A stretch of 64,000 nucleotides of DNA from Aquabacterium sp. CECT 9606 (GCF_918741295.1 NZ_CAKKNB010000001.1:1488001-1552000), one strand, 5' to 3'; counted from the stretch's first letter, positions 1 through 9,197 are shown. The notes: generated from the letters alone by a model not told the origin. Translations and numbers: made by a program.

Positions 1-1127
1 TTGGCGTTGAAGCCCGCGATGGTCGGGAAGCTCAGCGATACGAAGCCGGGTTGCTTGGCCCGCTCGGCGGTCAGGCGCTCGTCAACGGTCAGTTCGCTGA
101 CATGCGCTGAGCCCAAGGCCGATTCAAACCAGGCATAAAAGGCGCACATGGCGGCGCCGTCGCGCTCCATGGCCTCACGCACGAAGGTCGCCTCGGCGTC
201 GGTCTTGCGCGATTTGGCCAAGGTGGTCGGGTTGATCGATTCGATCACGGTGACGCTGGCCGGCACCGCTTCGCGCAATCCCCAGGTGATGCGCTTGGGA
301 TCGATCAGCAGGCGGGCGTTGGGAGGCAGGGCGCGCAAGGCGGCCAGGGCCTGGTCGTAAGGCTGGCACTGCACGCCATCCTGAGCCAGGCGTGCCTGGA
401 TGTCGGCAGAGACTTTGCCTTCGGCCACGAACAAGGTCGCACTGTCCAACGAGACCAGGGCATGGCCCACGAAGACGGGGTTGTAGTCGACATCGGCCCC
501 GCGCAGGTTCAGCACCCAGGCCAGGTCGTCCAGCGTGGCGATCCAGTGGTGGGTGGCGTCTTTGGCGACCAAAGCCTGTCGCAAGGCAGCCAGCTTGTTG
601 GCGCGGGGCGTTGAGGCATGCGGCAGGGTGTGTTCAAACACCGGGACCAAAGGCGGCGCAGGCCGGTTGACCCAGATGGCCTCGACCGGGTCGGTGGACG
701 TGACCAGCATCCAGTTCTCGCGGGCCAGCGCTTCGTTCAAAGACTGGGTCAGGGCCAAACCCAACACCGCGCCGTCCACCGCCAACTGGGCTTGTGGTGC
801 CGTCACGTTCAGGGCCTTCAGCCAGGACACATAGGCCGGCACGGCCGCGCCCTCCAGCTTGAACAGGGCGATGCCGCTGCCGGCCAGCTCGGCCTCGGCC
901 TGCTCCCAATAGCGGCTGTCGGTGAACAAGGCCGCTTGCTGCTCGCCCACGATCAGGGTGCCGGACGAACCGGTGAAGCCGCTCAGCCATTCGCGCGTCT
1001 GCCAACGGTCGGGCAGGTACTCAGACAAATGCGGGTCGCTGCTGGGCACCAGGCAGGCGTGCCAGCCTTGCTGGCTCATGTGTTGGCGCAAGGCCGAAAG
1101 GCGCTGGGGAATGGTCGAGGAAGTCAT
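1..1127 (-). CDS. Xaa-Pro aminopeptidase (M24B family), C-terminus beyond window
   Basis: Cytoplasmic metallopeptidase expected to remove the N-terminal residue from peptides with proline in second position. About 375 residues are visible; the reading frame stays open to the left edge, so the C-terminus is missing. The N-terminus (MTSSTIPQRLSALR) opens the creatinase-like domain, with HLSEYLPDRWQTREWLSGF and a FTDSRYWEQA stretch typical of the family. Further on come NPTTLAKSRK and, at the edge, LSFPTIAGFNAN, which opens the catalytic pita-bread fold. Most metal ligands lie outside the window, so activity cannot be judged. The layout fits the long XPNPEP1-like type (about 600 residues) rather than short PepP. 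The ATG at 1127 lies 24 bases downstream of the end of the ndh-like frame on the opposite side of a short gap. Confidence 0.9.
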   Translation of the reverse strand, partial: MTSSTIPQRLSALRQHMSQQGWHACLVPSSDPHLSEYLPDRWQTREWLSGFTGSSGTLIVGEQQAALFTDSRYWEQAEAELAGSGIALFKLEGAAVPAYVSWLKALNVTAPQAQLAVDGAVLGLALTQSLNEALARENWMLVTSTDPVEAIWVNRPAPPLVPVFEHTLPHASTPRANKLAALRQALVAKDATHHWIATLDDLAWVLNLRGADVDYNPVFVGHALVSLDSATLFVAEGKVSADIQARLAQDGVQCQPYDQALAALRALPPNARLLIDPKRITWGLREAVPASVTVIESINPTTLAKSRKTDAEATFVREAMERDGAAMCAFYAWFESALGSAHVSELTVDERLTAERAKQPGFVSLSFPTIAGFNA

Positions 1128-1151
1128 GGCCCTATGTTGCCATGATCTGCC

Positions 1152-2591
1152 TCAGGCCGGTGGCGCCGGTGGGTCGCTGCGGGCAGCGGCTTGTTGGTGG
1201 GTGTCTCGCAAATAGGGCGCGATGAAGATGCGCGCGTGCCGCTGCGAAGTGAAATACGCCCAGGCCCAGTCCATGAACACGACCAGCCGGTTGCGGAAAC
1301 CGATCAGGAAGTAGACGTGCACGAACAGCCAGAACAGCCAGGCCGAGAAACCGCTGAACTTGACCTTGATGGAGGTGAAGGGCACGTCGACCGAGGCGAT
1401 GGCGGCGCGCCGTCCGATCGTGGCCAGTGCACCGTAATCCAGGTAACGGAAGGCCCCGGCATCCTTGCCTTGCAGGCGGCGGATGATGTTCTTGGCGGCT
1501 TTCCGGCCCATCTGCTTGGCGCCCGGGCTGACACCGGGAACGATGGTGGGGTTCTTCGGGTCCAGGTAGCTTTTGGCGCTGGCCAGGTCGCCCACCACGT
1601 AGATGTTGGGGTGGTTGGGCAGGTTCAATTCGGGCTGAACAATCACCCGTCCGGCGCGGTCCACTTCGCAGCCCGTGCTCTTGGCCAATGAGCGGCCCAG
1701 TGGCGAGGCGGCCACACCGGCCGCCCAGATCACGGTGCGCGAAGGCAGGAAGTGCGAGACCGTCTGGTTGGTGCCATCGGCGGCCGGGGTCACGGTGTCG
1801 TAGTGAATGCCAAACGCGGTGATGTTGGTCACCTTGGCGCCCACCATCACTTCCACCCCCAGATCGACCAATTGCTCTTTGGCGCGTTGCGACAGGTCTT
1901 CCGGGAAGGTGCCCAGCACCTTGGGCGCCCCTTCCAGCAGGATCACGCGGGCGCGCCGCGTATCAATGCGGCGGAACTCGGCATTCAGGGTGTGTTGGGC
2001 GATCTCCGAAAGCGTGCCGGCCATTTCGACGCCCGTGGGCCCCGCGCCCACGATGGCAAAGGTGAGCCAGGGCTCGCGTTTGACCACGTCGGTTTCGCGC
2101 TCGGCCTGCTCAAAAGCGGTCAGGACCCGACGGCGGATGGTGAAGGCATCGCCCAAGGTCTTCAAGCCCGGGGCGTACTTGGCCCAGTCGTCACGGCCAA
2201 AGTAACTGTGCGTGGCGCCCGAGGCCAAAATCAGGTGGTCAAAGTGCAGGTGTTCGCCGCCGTCCAGCACCACGCAATTCGACGCGGTGTCGATCGACAT
2301 CACCTCGCCCAACAGCACCGTCAAATTGCCCCGCGCGATCTCGCTGCGAAGGATGTGCCGAATCGGGCCGGCGATGGCGGGGGCGGGCAGACCCGCCGTG
2401 GCCACTTGGTAAAGCAGGGGCTGGAACAGGTGGTGGTTGGTCCGGTCAATGACGATGATCTCGACCGCCGCCTTGGACAGCACCCGGGCCGCTTCCAGAC
2501 CGCCAAAGCCGCAACCGACGATGACGACGCGGGGCACGGCAGAGGTCTTGGCGGCGTCAGGGGCGGAGAGGGCGTTGGTGGGTCGATTCAT
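1152..2591 (-). CDS. ndh: Type II NADH dehydrogenase (NAD(P)/FAD-dependent oxidoreductase)
   Basis: Single-subunit, non-proton-pumping NADH:quinone oxidoreductase that would feed electrons from NADH to the quinone pool at the inner face of the membrane. The 479-residue protein has an FAD-binding Rossmann motif VGCGFGG at residues 25-31, a second dinucleotide fold with IVGAGPTG near residue 180, and the C-terminal FAD contact IYVVGDLA. A hydrophobic, aromatic-rich stretch (about residues 410-445, AWLFWLFVHVYFLIGF) is the likely membrane anchor. Length is slightly above the usual 430-450, owing to a 20-residue N-terminal extension. It is followed on the same strand, 24 bases on, by the aminopeptidase. 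The family also contains sulfide:quinone and ferredoxin reductases, but the anchor and overall layout favour NDH-2. Confidence 0.88.
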   Translation of the reverse strand: MNRPTNALSAPDAAKTSAVPRVVIVGCGFGGLEAARVLSKAAVEIIVIDRTNHHLFQPLLYQVATAGLPAPAIAGPIRHILRSEIARGNLTVLLGEVMSIDTASNCVVLDGGEHLHFDHLILASGATHSYFGRDDWAKYAPGLKTLGDAFTIRRRVLTAFEQAERETDVVKREPWLTFAIVGAGPTGVEMAGTLSEIAQHTLNAEFRRIDTRRARVILLEGAPKVLGTFPEDLSQRAKEQLVDLGVEVMVGAKVTNITAFGIHYDTVTPAADGTNQTVSHFLPSRTVIWAAGVAASPLGRSLAKSTGCEVDRAGRVIVQPELNLPNHPNIYVVGDLASAKSYLDPKNPTIVPGVSPGAKQMGRKAAKNIIRRLQGKDAGAFRYLDYGALATIGRRAAIASVDVPFTSIKVKFSGFSAWLFWLFVHVYFLIGFRNRLVVFMDWAWAYFTSQRHARIFIAPYLRDTHQQAAARSDPPAPPA

Positions 2592-2721
2592 GCAGGGCCG
2601 GTATGGAAAAGGGCGTTTGATCGGGATCGGTGTTTATACCAGCCGCCCATCGGCTCTTGTCGCATCGCCCAGTCATGGTGCATCCCTTGATCACGGGGAC
2701 GACTCGCGCTTTCCCCCCAAA

Positions 2722-3891
2722 TCAAGTGACCTGGGCCTGCCGCTTCTCCGTTTGGTGAAGATTGAGGACGAACCTGGCCTTGCCTGCGCGTTTGGCCTCG
2801 TACATCGTCGCGTCGGCCCGTTGGCACAGGGTGTTGGCGTTGTCGCCCAGGATGAAGAGGGTGCCGCCAATGCTGGGCGTGACCACCACACGTTGTCCGT
2901 CCAGCAGATGGGGCGAGCTCAGGCGTTCAAGGATGCGGTTGCCGATGCGCTGCACCTCGTCCGGGTGGCCCGCGCCTTCCAGGATCACGGTGAATTCATC
3001 GCCCGACAGGCGGCACACGCAATCGGTCAGGCGCACGCAGGCGTCCAGGCGGCGGCTGACTTCCACCAGCAGCTGGTCGCCCACCGCGTGTCCGTGGCGG
3101 TCGTTCACCGACTTGAAGCCGTCCAGGTCCACATACAGCACTGCCAGGGTCTGGGGTTGGCGGCGGGCCCGCGACATGGCCTGCTGCAGGCGCTCGGTGA
3201 AGGCGCGGCGGTTGGGCAGGCCCGTCAAACTGTCGTGGCGAGCCTGTTCGGCCAGCATGCGCTGCTGTTGCTTCAGGGCCGTGATGTCGTTGAAGGTGCG
3301 GATGTGCTGGGTGATCTGGCCCGCCTCGTTGCGCAGCGCGGTCACGGTCAGGCAGGTGTCGATCTGCTGGCCATCGGCGCACGTCTGGGTGCTTTCGCCC
3401 GACCAGCGCAAGGCCGCTTGCAGCGAGGCACGCACGCCACTCAGGTGGGAATCCCGCAAGGGTGCCATGCCCAGCAACTCGGCGCTGTGGCCCACGACCT
3501 CGGAAGGACTCAACCCGGTCATCGTCAGGAAAGCGGGGTTGACCATGACGATGCGGTCCAGGCCGTCGCTCACCACCACGGCGTCGCCACAGGCTTGCAA
3601 CACCTGGGATGACAATATTTGCGCCCTGGAAGTGGGCTCGACCACCTCGGGCGGTGTGTGGGCAGCAGCTTGCGGTCTTGGCCATCGTTGGCCCTGCATT
3701 CGCCAGCATTGAAAGCCTAGCAGGCCCAATAGCAGCAACGATCCGGCGTGAGTCACCAGATTGGAAGAGGACGACAGCTCGTATCCGACACCCAGGGAAG
3801 CCAGCATGGGCAAGGCAATGACCCGGATGGAAGGATGGCGCAAGCGGATGGGCGTCCCCACGATCATCGTAAGGAACGAATTCATGGACAC
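2722..3891 (-). CDS. Membrane-associated PAS-GGDEF diguanylate cyclase
   Basis: Predicted to make cyclic di-GMP from two GTP. The 389 residues comprise an N-terminal hydrophobic region with about two membrane segments (residues 20-65), a PAS domain (about 95-215) and a GGDEF domain (about 220-385). The catalytic signature is SGDEF (RLSGDEF near residue 296), a variant often found in active enzymes. An RxxD inhibitory site (RLTD) sits exactly five residues upstream, so feedback inhibition by the product is likely. No EAL domain is present. The gene is divergent from the Ser/Thr kinase at 4020, with 128 bases between them. The PAS ligand is not evident from sequence. A second Met two codons later could also start the protein. 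Confidence 0.88.
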   Translation of the reverse strand: MSMNSFLTMIVGTPIRLRHPSIRVIALPMLASLGVGYELSSSSNLVTHAGSLLLLGLLGFQCWRMQGQRWPRPQAAAHTPPEVVEPTSRAQILSSQVLQACGDAVVVSDGLDRIVMVNPAFLTMTGLSPSEVVGHSAELLGMAPLRDSHLSGVRASLQAALRWSGESTQTCADGQQIDTCLTVTALRNEAGQITQHIRTFNDITALKQQQRMLAEQARHDSLTGLPNRRAFTERLQQAMSRARRQPQTLAVLYVDLDGFKSVNDRHGHAVGDQLLVEVSRRLDACVRLTDCVCRLSGDEFTVILEGAGHPDEVQRIGNRILERLSSPHLLDGQRVVVTPSIGGTLFILGDNANTLCQRADATMYEAKRAGKARFVLNLHQTEKRQAQVT

Positions 3892-4019
3892 CCCGACTGC
3901 AAAGACAGCACAAGGATTTTCGGACGAATATTGACCGGCTTAAGCATTGATGACCACCCGGAAAGCCGTGCATACATGTGGAGTAAGCTGCACGGTTCGA
4001 CTGGAGATGCCCATTTGCC

Positions 4020-5597
4020 ATGCCCCCTGTAGCTGAGCACGACGCCCTGCCCACCGGCACCCGCCTTGGCGAGTTCGAGATTGAACGCGTGCTGGGCGTG
4101 GGCGGTTTTGGCATCGTGTACCTCGCTTTTGACCATGCGCTGCAGCGCCAGGTCGCCATCAAGGAATACATGCCCGTGGCCTTGGCCGCCCGTGGCCAGG
4201 GCCTGGGCGTGAGCCTGCGCGCCGCCAGCCATGCCGAGACCTTCGCCCTGGGATTGCGCTCGTTCATCAACGAAGCCCGCTTGCTGGCACGCTTTGACCA
4301 CCCGGCGCTGGTCAAGGTTTACCGGTTCTGGGAAGAGCATGGCACTGCCTACATGGTGATGCCGTACTACCGCGGGAAGACCGTGCAGAACGCGCGCCGC
4401 GAGATGACGGAGCCTCCGGATGAAACCTGGTTGCGCCAGGTGATCGAGCCGGTGCTGGGCGCGCTGGACTGCCTGCACCGCGAGCAGGTTTTCCACCGCG
4501 ACATCGCCCCCGACAACATCCTGCTGTTGGACGAGAGCGATGAGGACGGAGGACCTCGCCCCGTGCTCCTGGACCTGGGCGCGGCCCGCCACGTGATTGG
4601 CGACCACACCCAATCGCTGACCGCGATCCTCAAGCCCAGCTTCGCGCCCATCGAGCAATACGCCGAGACCGTGCAGTTGCGGCAAGGCGCCTGGACCGAC
4701 CTGTACGCGCTGGCCGCCGTGGTGCACTTTTGCATCACCGGCCGCCCACCCACGCCCGCCAGCGCGCGTGCGGTGCACGACGACTTGCCCAGCCTCACCC
4801 AGATGAGCGAAGGCCTGGCCAGTGGTTTTGACCGTCACTACAGCAGCAGTTTTGTCAACGCGATTGACCATGCGCTGGCCGTTCGCCCGCAAGACCGGCC
4901 GGATTCAGTCGCTGCCTGGCGGCAGGAGTTGTCGGGCATCGTCAATGTGGGCCAACAGGGCCTGACCCAGGGCGATGGGTGGGTGCCGCAGACCGTGCTG
5001 GTTCGGCCGGCCCACGGCCACAAGCCGGCGGGGCACGAAGCCGTCGAGGCGCGCGCTTACCTGACGACGATTCCCGCGGCGGGCACCTTGCGCGCACCGC
5101 CCAAGTGGCCGATCACCATTCCCAAACGCAAGAAGACCATCCCCCCGCCCTTGGCACCCGAGCCTGCCCAGGCCGAGTCCATCCTGAAGCGGCGTTGGAT
5201 CATGGGCATGGCTTTCGTGGTGGTGGTGGCGACGTCCGGGCTCTGGGCGCAGCGCCAATCAAACCGTTCGCCAGCCCAAGAAGAGTTGCCGGTGAGCGCG
5301 GCCACGGCCAGCGCCGTCTCCACCAGGTCCACGGGATCCGGCAAGCCGGTGCCTGCCAAGGCCAGCGCGAAAACCGAGGCCGAGCTTGACGACGAGCAAG
5401 CCTCGAAGACGCGCAAACGCGCTGGCGGCAACGAATCCCCTGAGCCGCTCAACCCCAGGCTGGCCTGCGGATCAAGGACCTTCATCTCGCTGGCCATCTG
5501 CATGAAGCGGCACTGCTCGCGCCCTGCCTACGCCGGCCATGCGGAGTGCAAGCGCATGACCGAACAAGAGCAGGGGCAGCGCTCTGCTTTTCCCTGA
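4020..5597 (+). CDS. Transmembrane serine/threonine protein kinase with Cys-containing periplasmic tail
   Basis: Hanks-type protein kinase. The glycine-rich loop LGVGGFGIVY begins about residue 29, followed by the ATP-anchoring Lys in VAIKEYMP. The catalytic loop is HRDIAPDN (about residue 160), with Ala where HRDLKPEN has Lys, and DLGAAR replaces DFG (about 182). The kinase domain ends near residue 300, followed by a Pro-rich linker, one membrane segment (about 393-412, MGMAFVVVVATSGLWA) and a C-terminal segment of about 110 residues. The last 45 residues contain four cysteines (LACGS, AICMKRHC, AECKR), possibly two disulfides if periplasmic. No PASTA repeats are visible. The missing catalytic-loop Lys leaves activity open, though Asp and Asn of the loop are kept. 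An upstream ATG at 4008 runs into a stop, so 4020 is the start. Substrates are unknown; the divergent neighbour is a diguanylate cyclase. Confidence 0.88.
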   Translation: MPPVAEHDALPTGTRLGEFEIERVLGVGGFGIVYLAFDHALQRQVAIKEYMPVALAARGQGLGVSLRAASHAETFALGLRSFINEARLLARFDHPALVKVYRFWEEHGTAYMVMPYYRGKTVQNARREMTEPPDETWLRQVIEPVLGALDCLHREQVFHRDIAPDNILLLDESDEDGGPRPVLLDLGAARHVIGDHTQSLTAILKPSFAPIEQYAETVQLRQGAWTDLYALAAVVHFCITGRPPTPASARAVHDDLPSLTQMSEGLASGFDRHYSSSFVNAIDHALAVRPQDRPDSVAAWRQELSGIVNVGQQGLTQGDGWVPQTVLVRPAHGHKPAGHEAVEARAYLTTIPAAGTLRAPPKWPITIPKRKKTIPPPLAPEPAQAESILKRRWIMGMAFVVVVATSGLWAQRQSNRSPAQEELPVSAATASAVSTRSTGSGKPVPAKASAKTEAELDDEQASKTRKRAGGNESPEPLNPRLACGSRTFISLAICMKRHCSRPAYAGHAECKRMTEQEQGQRSAFP

Positions 5598-5604
5598 GCC
5601 AGGC

Positions 5605-6135
5605 TCAGGCCACGGCGGGTTGCTGCTTCAGGGCCTTCAAGGTCGACTGCAGCAGGCGCGCGTCCGAACTTGCACGGTGCCGCTGAAGGATCATGCCCAG
5701 CGCCACTTGGCGTTTGAGTTCATGCCAGGAGGCGGCCTCGCTTTCCGACAGCAGCGCGCGCAGGTTCTCCAGCTTGAAATGGGGTGTGCGGTTGGCCGCG
5801 TCGTACAGGCGGTTCAACCAGGTGTAGTCGTGGGCCCAGGCATCGGAGTACACCACCATGCCTTCCAGCCAGTCGTTCAAGGCATCGGCCACTTCCAGTG
5901 CCGAGCGGCCATGGCGATCCAACTGATCCCGGGTGATGTGGTGAACGGCCGCGGCACTGGGGTCCCAATGCTGCCACTCGGGCTCGGGCTTGACCAGGCT
6001 GCACCAGGAGCGGCCATCGGGCATCACGATGCCCACTTCAATCGGGTAGCTGCCCAGACCGAACCCGGACGCCTCGATGTCGAGGATCGGAGGTGGGTAA
6101 TCAACGGAAGCGTAGGTGGGCATGAACGACGACAT
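5605..6135 (-). CDS. DEDDh-type 3'-5' exonuclease family protein
   Basis: RNase H-fold nuclease domain protein of 176 residues. The four acidic positions of the DnaQ-like family are visible: Asp and Glu in LDIEASG (about residues 19-25), Asp in YSDAWAHDYTW (about 102) and the C-terminal His-x4-Asp in HRASSDARLL, which makes it the DEDDh subtype. That fits removal of nucleotides from 3' ends of DNA or RNA; the actual substrate cannot be told. Length is short, essentially one catalytic domain. The gene converges with the Ser/Thr kinase. The two stop codons lie inside a perfect inverted repeat (CTGAGCC/GGCTCAG) around 5593-5607 that lacks a T tract and is therefore not a typical terminator. Confidence 0.8.
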   Translation of the reverse strand: MSSFMPTYASVDYPPPILDIEASGFGLGSYPIEVGIVMPDGRSWCSLVKPEPEWQHWDPSAAAVHHITRDQLDRHGRSALEVADALNDWLEGMVVYSDAWAHDYTWLNRLYDAANRTPHFKLENLRALLSESEAASWHELKRQVALGMILQRHRASSDARLLQSTLKALKQQPAVA

Positions 6136-6184
6136 CTGGACCCTGGTCTTTGTTGGGTTATTCAGACCCTAGTCTCTCACTCGT

Positions 6185-7396
6185 TTAATCGGGTGCATCC
6201 AAGGGTTTGAACGGTTTTCGGTCATCCAATTCATCGATGTAGTGCTGAATTTGGCGACCTTCACGATGCAAAAAATCAGCCACGGCCTGTTTGAAGCCTG
6301 GATGGGCCAACCAATGCACCGACTGCGTCGGGGTTGCCAGCAGACCCCGTGCCAGCTTGTGCTCACCCTGTGCGCCGCCTTCAAAACGCTGGTAACCCTT
6401 GGCGATGCACCAGGCCATGGGTTGGTAATAACAAGCCTCGAAGTGCAGGCAGGACACGGTGCTGAGCGCGCCCCAGTAACGACCGTACGCCAGGCCCAGC
6501 TCCGTGTCCACCGCCAGCAGGGCGCAGGCCATGCGTTCGCCCTCCCGGCTGGCCACGAACAGCACCCAGTCCTGGGGACGTGACTGGCTGGCCAGGCGCC
6601 AGAAATCGCGGCTCAGGTAGGGCTGTTGGCCGTGCTGCCAATAGGTCTGGGTGTAGCACTGGTGGAAGAAATCCCAATCGGCTTGCTGGATTTGCGCGCC
6701 CTCCAGCACCTCGAAGCTCACCCCGGCATCGCGCACCTTGCGCCGTTCCTGGTGGATCTTCTTGCGCTTGTCGCGGTGCAGGCTGGCCAAAAAATCTTCG
6801 TAGTCAAAGTAAGGCTCGCCTTGGCGGTTTTGCCAGTGGAACTGCACGCCGTGGCGTTCCAGCCAGCCTTGCGCCTTGGCCGCCTGTGCCTCTTGCTCTG
6901 ACACAAACAGGATGTGTGCGGACGACCAACCTTGCTGCTGCACCTGCTGGCCGATGGCCCGCAACAGGCTCTCGCGCAAAGCTTGCCGCACTGGCGGAGC
7001 GGCCGTGGGGTCGACCAGCAGGCGCGGCCCGGGCACCGGTGAGAAAGGCACCGCGCCCAGCAGCTTGGGAAAGTAGCTGGCGCCCGCCGCACCGAAAGCC
7101 CGGTCGTGGGCATCGGCCCAGGCCCAGTCAAACACGTACTCGCCATAAGAGTGGGATTTGGCGAAGGTGGCGCAGGCGGCCACCAATGCGCCGGCGCGAT
7201 CGTGCAATGTGACGAACAGCGGTTGCCAACCCGTTTTGGCGCAAGCACTGCCGCTGTCCACCATGGCCAGCAAGAACCCGTGCCTCATGAAAGGTGTGCC
7301 GCCGGGCATGCCGGCCACCAGCCGGTCCCACCGCTCAGCGTCAATGGAGCTAGGGTGATCGTGCCATTGCACCGACAGGTCGTCGAAGGTGATCAT
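6185..7396 (-). CDS. FemAB/GNAT-like acyltransferase of the DUF482 (PF04339) family
   Basis: Member of the family annotated as 'peptidogalycan biosynthesis protein', a double-GNAT fold related to FemAB aminoacyltransferases; no function is firmly established. About 403 residues. Family hallmarks are ATFAKSHSYGEYVFDWAWA in the first half and, in the second, RYWGA, LHFEACYYQPMAWCI and RFEGGAQGEHKLARG. There is no signal peptide or membrane segment, so it is probably cytoplasmic. I chose the ATG at 7396, which has a GGAA five bases upstream; an in-frame TTG at 7414 would add six residues. The region to the divergent glnB is 134 bases long. Confidence 0.82.
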   Translation of the reverse strand: MITFDDLSVQWHDHPSSIDAERWDRLVAGMPGGTPFMRHGFLLAMVDSGSACAKTGWQPLFVTLHDRAGALVAACATFAKSHSYGEYVFDWAWADAHDRAFGAAGASYFPKLLGAVPFSPVPGPRLLVDPTAAPPVRQALRESLLRAIGQQVQQQGWSSAHILFVSEQEAQAAKAQGWLERHGVQFHWQNRQGEPYFDYEDFLASLHRDKRKKIHQERRKVRDAGVSFEVLEGAQIQQADWDFFHQCYTQTYWQHGQQPYLSRDFWRLASQSRPQDWVLFVASREGERMACALLAVDTELGLAYGRYWGALSTVSCLHFEACYYQPMAWCIAKGYQRFEGGAQGEHKLARGLLATPTQSVHWLAHPGFKQAVADFLHREGRQIQHYIDELDDRKPFKPLDAPD

Positions 7397-7491
7397 GAGT
7401 TCCGTTTCAATCAATGCGTTTTGGCCGGGATTGGCGTTATCCCATCACCTTCAAGTTCCGCGCCTGACGATAATCCAGCGATCGTGCTTAA

Positions 7492-7869
<378 letters not shown>

Positions 7870-7904
7870 CGCAGGGGGATACCGCCTTCAGGTGGTGGCC
7901 TCTT

Positions 7905-8564
7905 TCAAATGTCAGGTGAGACGCCGCCTGGGCCGAATTTGTTCGTGCCCGGCGGCGTTTGCGTTTGGGCCTCCTTGGCCTCTTGGTTCTCTCGGGCGGT
8001 CAGGGCAAGCAGCCTCAACGCGTCCGCCTGCAGCTGGTCCAGCAAACGGTCAGCCTGTGTGTCCAGCAACAGCAACTCTTGAACATCGGGCCACAGGAAG
8101 CCGCCGTCGCGGCTGCGGTTGATGAAGCTCAGCAGGTCATCGTAGTAGCCCTCCGCGTTCAGCAAGCCCAGGGGCTTTTGGTGATAGCCCAGCTGCCGCC
8201 ATGTCCAGATCTCGAAGATTTCTTCCATGGTGCCAATGCCGCCAGGCAAGGCCAAGAAGGCATCCGATTGCATGGCCATGCGGTGCTTGCGCTCGTGCAT
8301 GGTGTCCACAACCTGCAGCTCGGTCAGGCCCGGGTGGCCCAGTTCACGTTGCACCAGGCGGTGCGGGATCACGCCGATCACCGAGGCGCCGTGCGCCAAG
8401 GCGGCATCGGCCACCGCGCCCATCAGGCCCGTGCTGCCACCACCGTAGACCAACTGCCAGCCCCGCAGACCGATCTGGCGGCCCACTTCGCGGGCGGCGG
8501 CTTCAAACGCCGGATCGTTGCCCATGCGGGAGCCGCAGTAAACGCACACTGAAAAAGCAGCCAT
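7905..8564 (-). CDS. LOG family protein (TIGR00730, Rossmann-fold nucleotide hydrolase)
   Basis: 219 residues with a nucleotide-binding fold. The signatures are CVYCGSRMG at the N-terminus, VYGGGSTGLMG (about 39-49), MHERK (89-93) and PGGIGTMEE (107-115), the last containing the conserved active-site residues. Relatives hydrolyse cytokinin riboside 5'-monophosphates or, more generally, the N-glycosidic bond of nucleoside 5'-monophosphates; the bacterial role is usually unknown. The frame is open further upstream, but family alignment starts at MAAFSV, so ATG 8564 is used; it lacks a strong ribosome-binding site. It lies 19 bases after the RDD gene and looks like the last gene of the sigma factor operon. 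Confidence 0.88.
   Translation of the reverse strand: MAAFSVCVYCGSRMGNDPAFEAAAREVGRQIGLRGWQLVYGGGSTGLMGAVADAALAHGASVIGVIPHRLVQRELGHPGLTELQVVDTMHERKHRMAMQSDAFLALPGGIGTMEEIFEIWTWRQLGYHQKPLGLLNAEGYYDDLLSFINRSRDGGFLWPDVQELLLLDTQADRLLDQLQADALRLLALTARENQEAKEAQTQTPPGTNKFGPGGVSPDI
7921..7967 (+). terminator. Candidate glnB terminator overlapping the LOG gene end
   Basis: ACGCCGCC-T-GGGC at 7921-7933 pairs with GCCCGGCGGCGT at 7947-7958 (12 pairs with one bulged T), followed by TTTGCGTTT. The T tract is broken by GC, so termination may be partial. The hairpin lies within the last codons of the oppositely directed LOG gene. Confidence 0.45.
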
Positions 8565-8583
8565 GGATGAAGAAGAGGGAGGT

Positions 8584-9129
8584 TCAGGTTCGGGTGTCGA
8601 TGATTCGGGTCTTGCACAAGGCGTCGTGCAGAAACTGCCGTTGAGGGTGCAGCCAACTGAACAGCGCGTAGATGGCCATCCAGCCGAACAGCGCACCGTA
8701 CAGCCATTTGGATTGGTGCCAGCCGGCCAACCAGGCGCCCACCAGGGCCGGCACGAACCACAACCAGGCGCTGACATAGCGCATCAGGGCCTGCCTGGGG
8801 CTCAAGCCCCTGCCTTCAAGGGACACGATGCGCAGTTGCCAGGTCTTCATGGCCAGCGTCTGCCCGCCGTGCGTCCAGAACCACATGAAATACAGCGACA
8901 GCACCAGGAACACCGTGGCTTGCAGGCCCTGGCGGTGCTGCAAAGCATGGCGCTGGCCGACCACCATGCCAAAAATCAAGCCAACCACCATCACCACGCC
9001 GAACAGCAGCACGCCTTCGTACATGAAAGCGGCCAGCCGGCGGCGCAAGGCCGGCGCATGCGCCTTGGCGCGCACGGCGCATTCGTCGGCGGATAAAGGC
9101 ACAAAAGGAACGGCGGGACGGGATTTCAT
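8584..9129 (-). CDS. RDD family membrane protein
   Basis: Integral membrane protein of about 181 residues with an RDD-type domain. The first segment is preceded by ALRRRLAAFMYEGVLLF, where the conserved Arg lies in the first helix. GGQTLAMKTWQLRIV is the typical loop after the second segment, and RYVSAWLWFVPALVGAWLAG and YGALFGWMAIYALFSWL form two more. RDD proteins have no single agreed role; some affect ion or drug resistance. I start at ATG 9129 (MKSRPAVPF); the frame continues 17 codons upstream without family similarity. It follows DUF3106 by 68 bases and precedes the LOG gene by 19 bases on the same strand. Confidence 0.85.
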   Translation of the reverse strand: MKSRPAVPFVPLSADECAVRAKAHAPALRRRLAAFMYEGVLLFGVVMVVGLIFGMVVGQRHALQHRQGLQATVFLVLSLYFMWFWTHGGQTLAMKTWQLRIVSLEGRGLSPRQALMRYVSAWLWFVPALVGAWLAGWHQSKWLYGALFGWMAIYALFSWLHPQRQFLHDALCKTRIIDTRT

Positions 9130-9197
9130 CGGCAAGGGCAGCAAGGCAAGGCGCGAACAATACACCACGCTGCCATGCACTCAGGGCACCAAGAAAT

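Noticed and set aside
2985-3010. Degenerate GGDEF (SGDEF) as a dead cyclase
   Set aside because: Ser at the first position is tolerated in active enzymes, and the Gly-Asp-Glu-Phe core and I-site are intact.
5590-5610. Terminator between the kinase and exonuclease genes
   Set aside because: The inverted repeat CTGAGCC/GGCTCAG has a one-base loop and no T tract.
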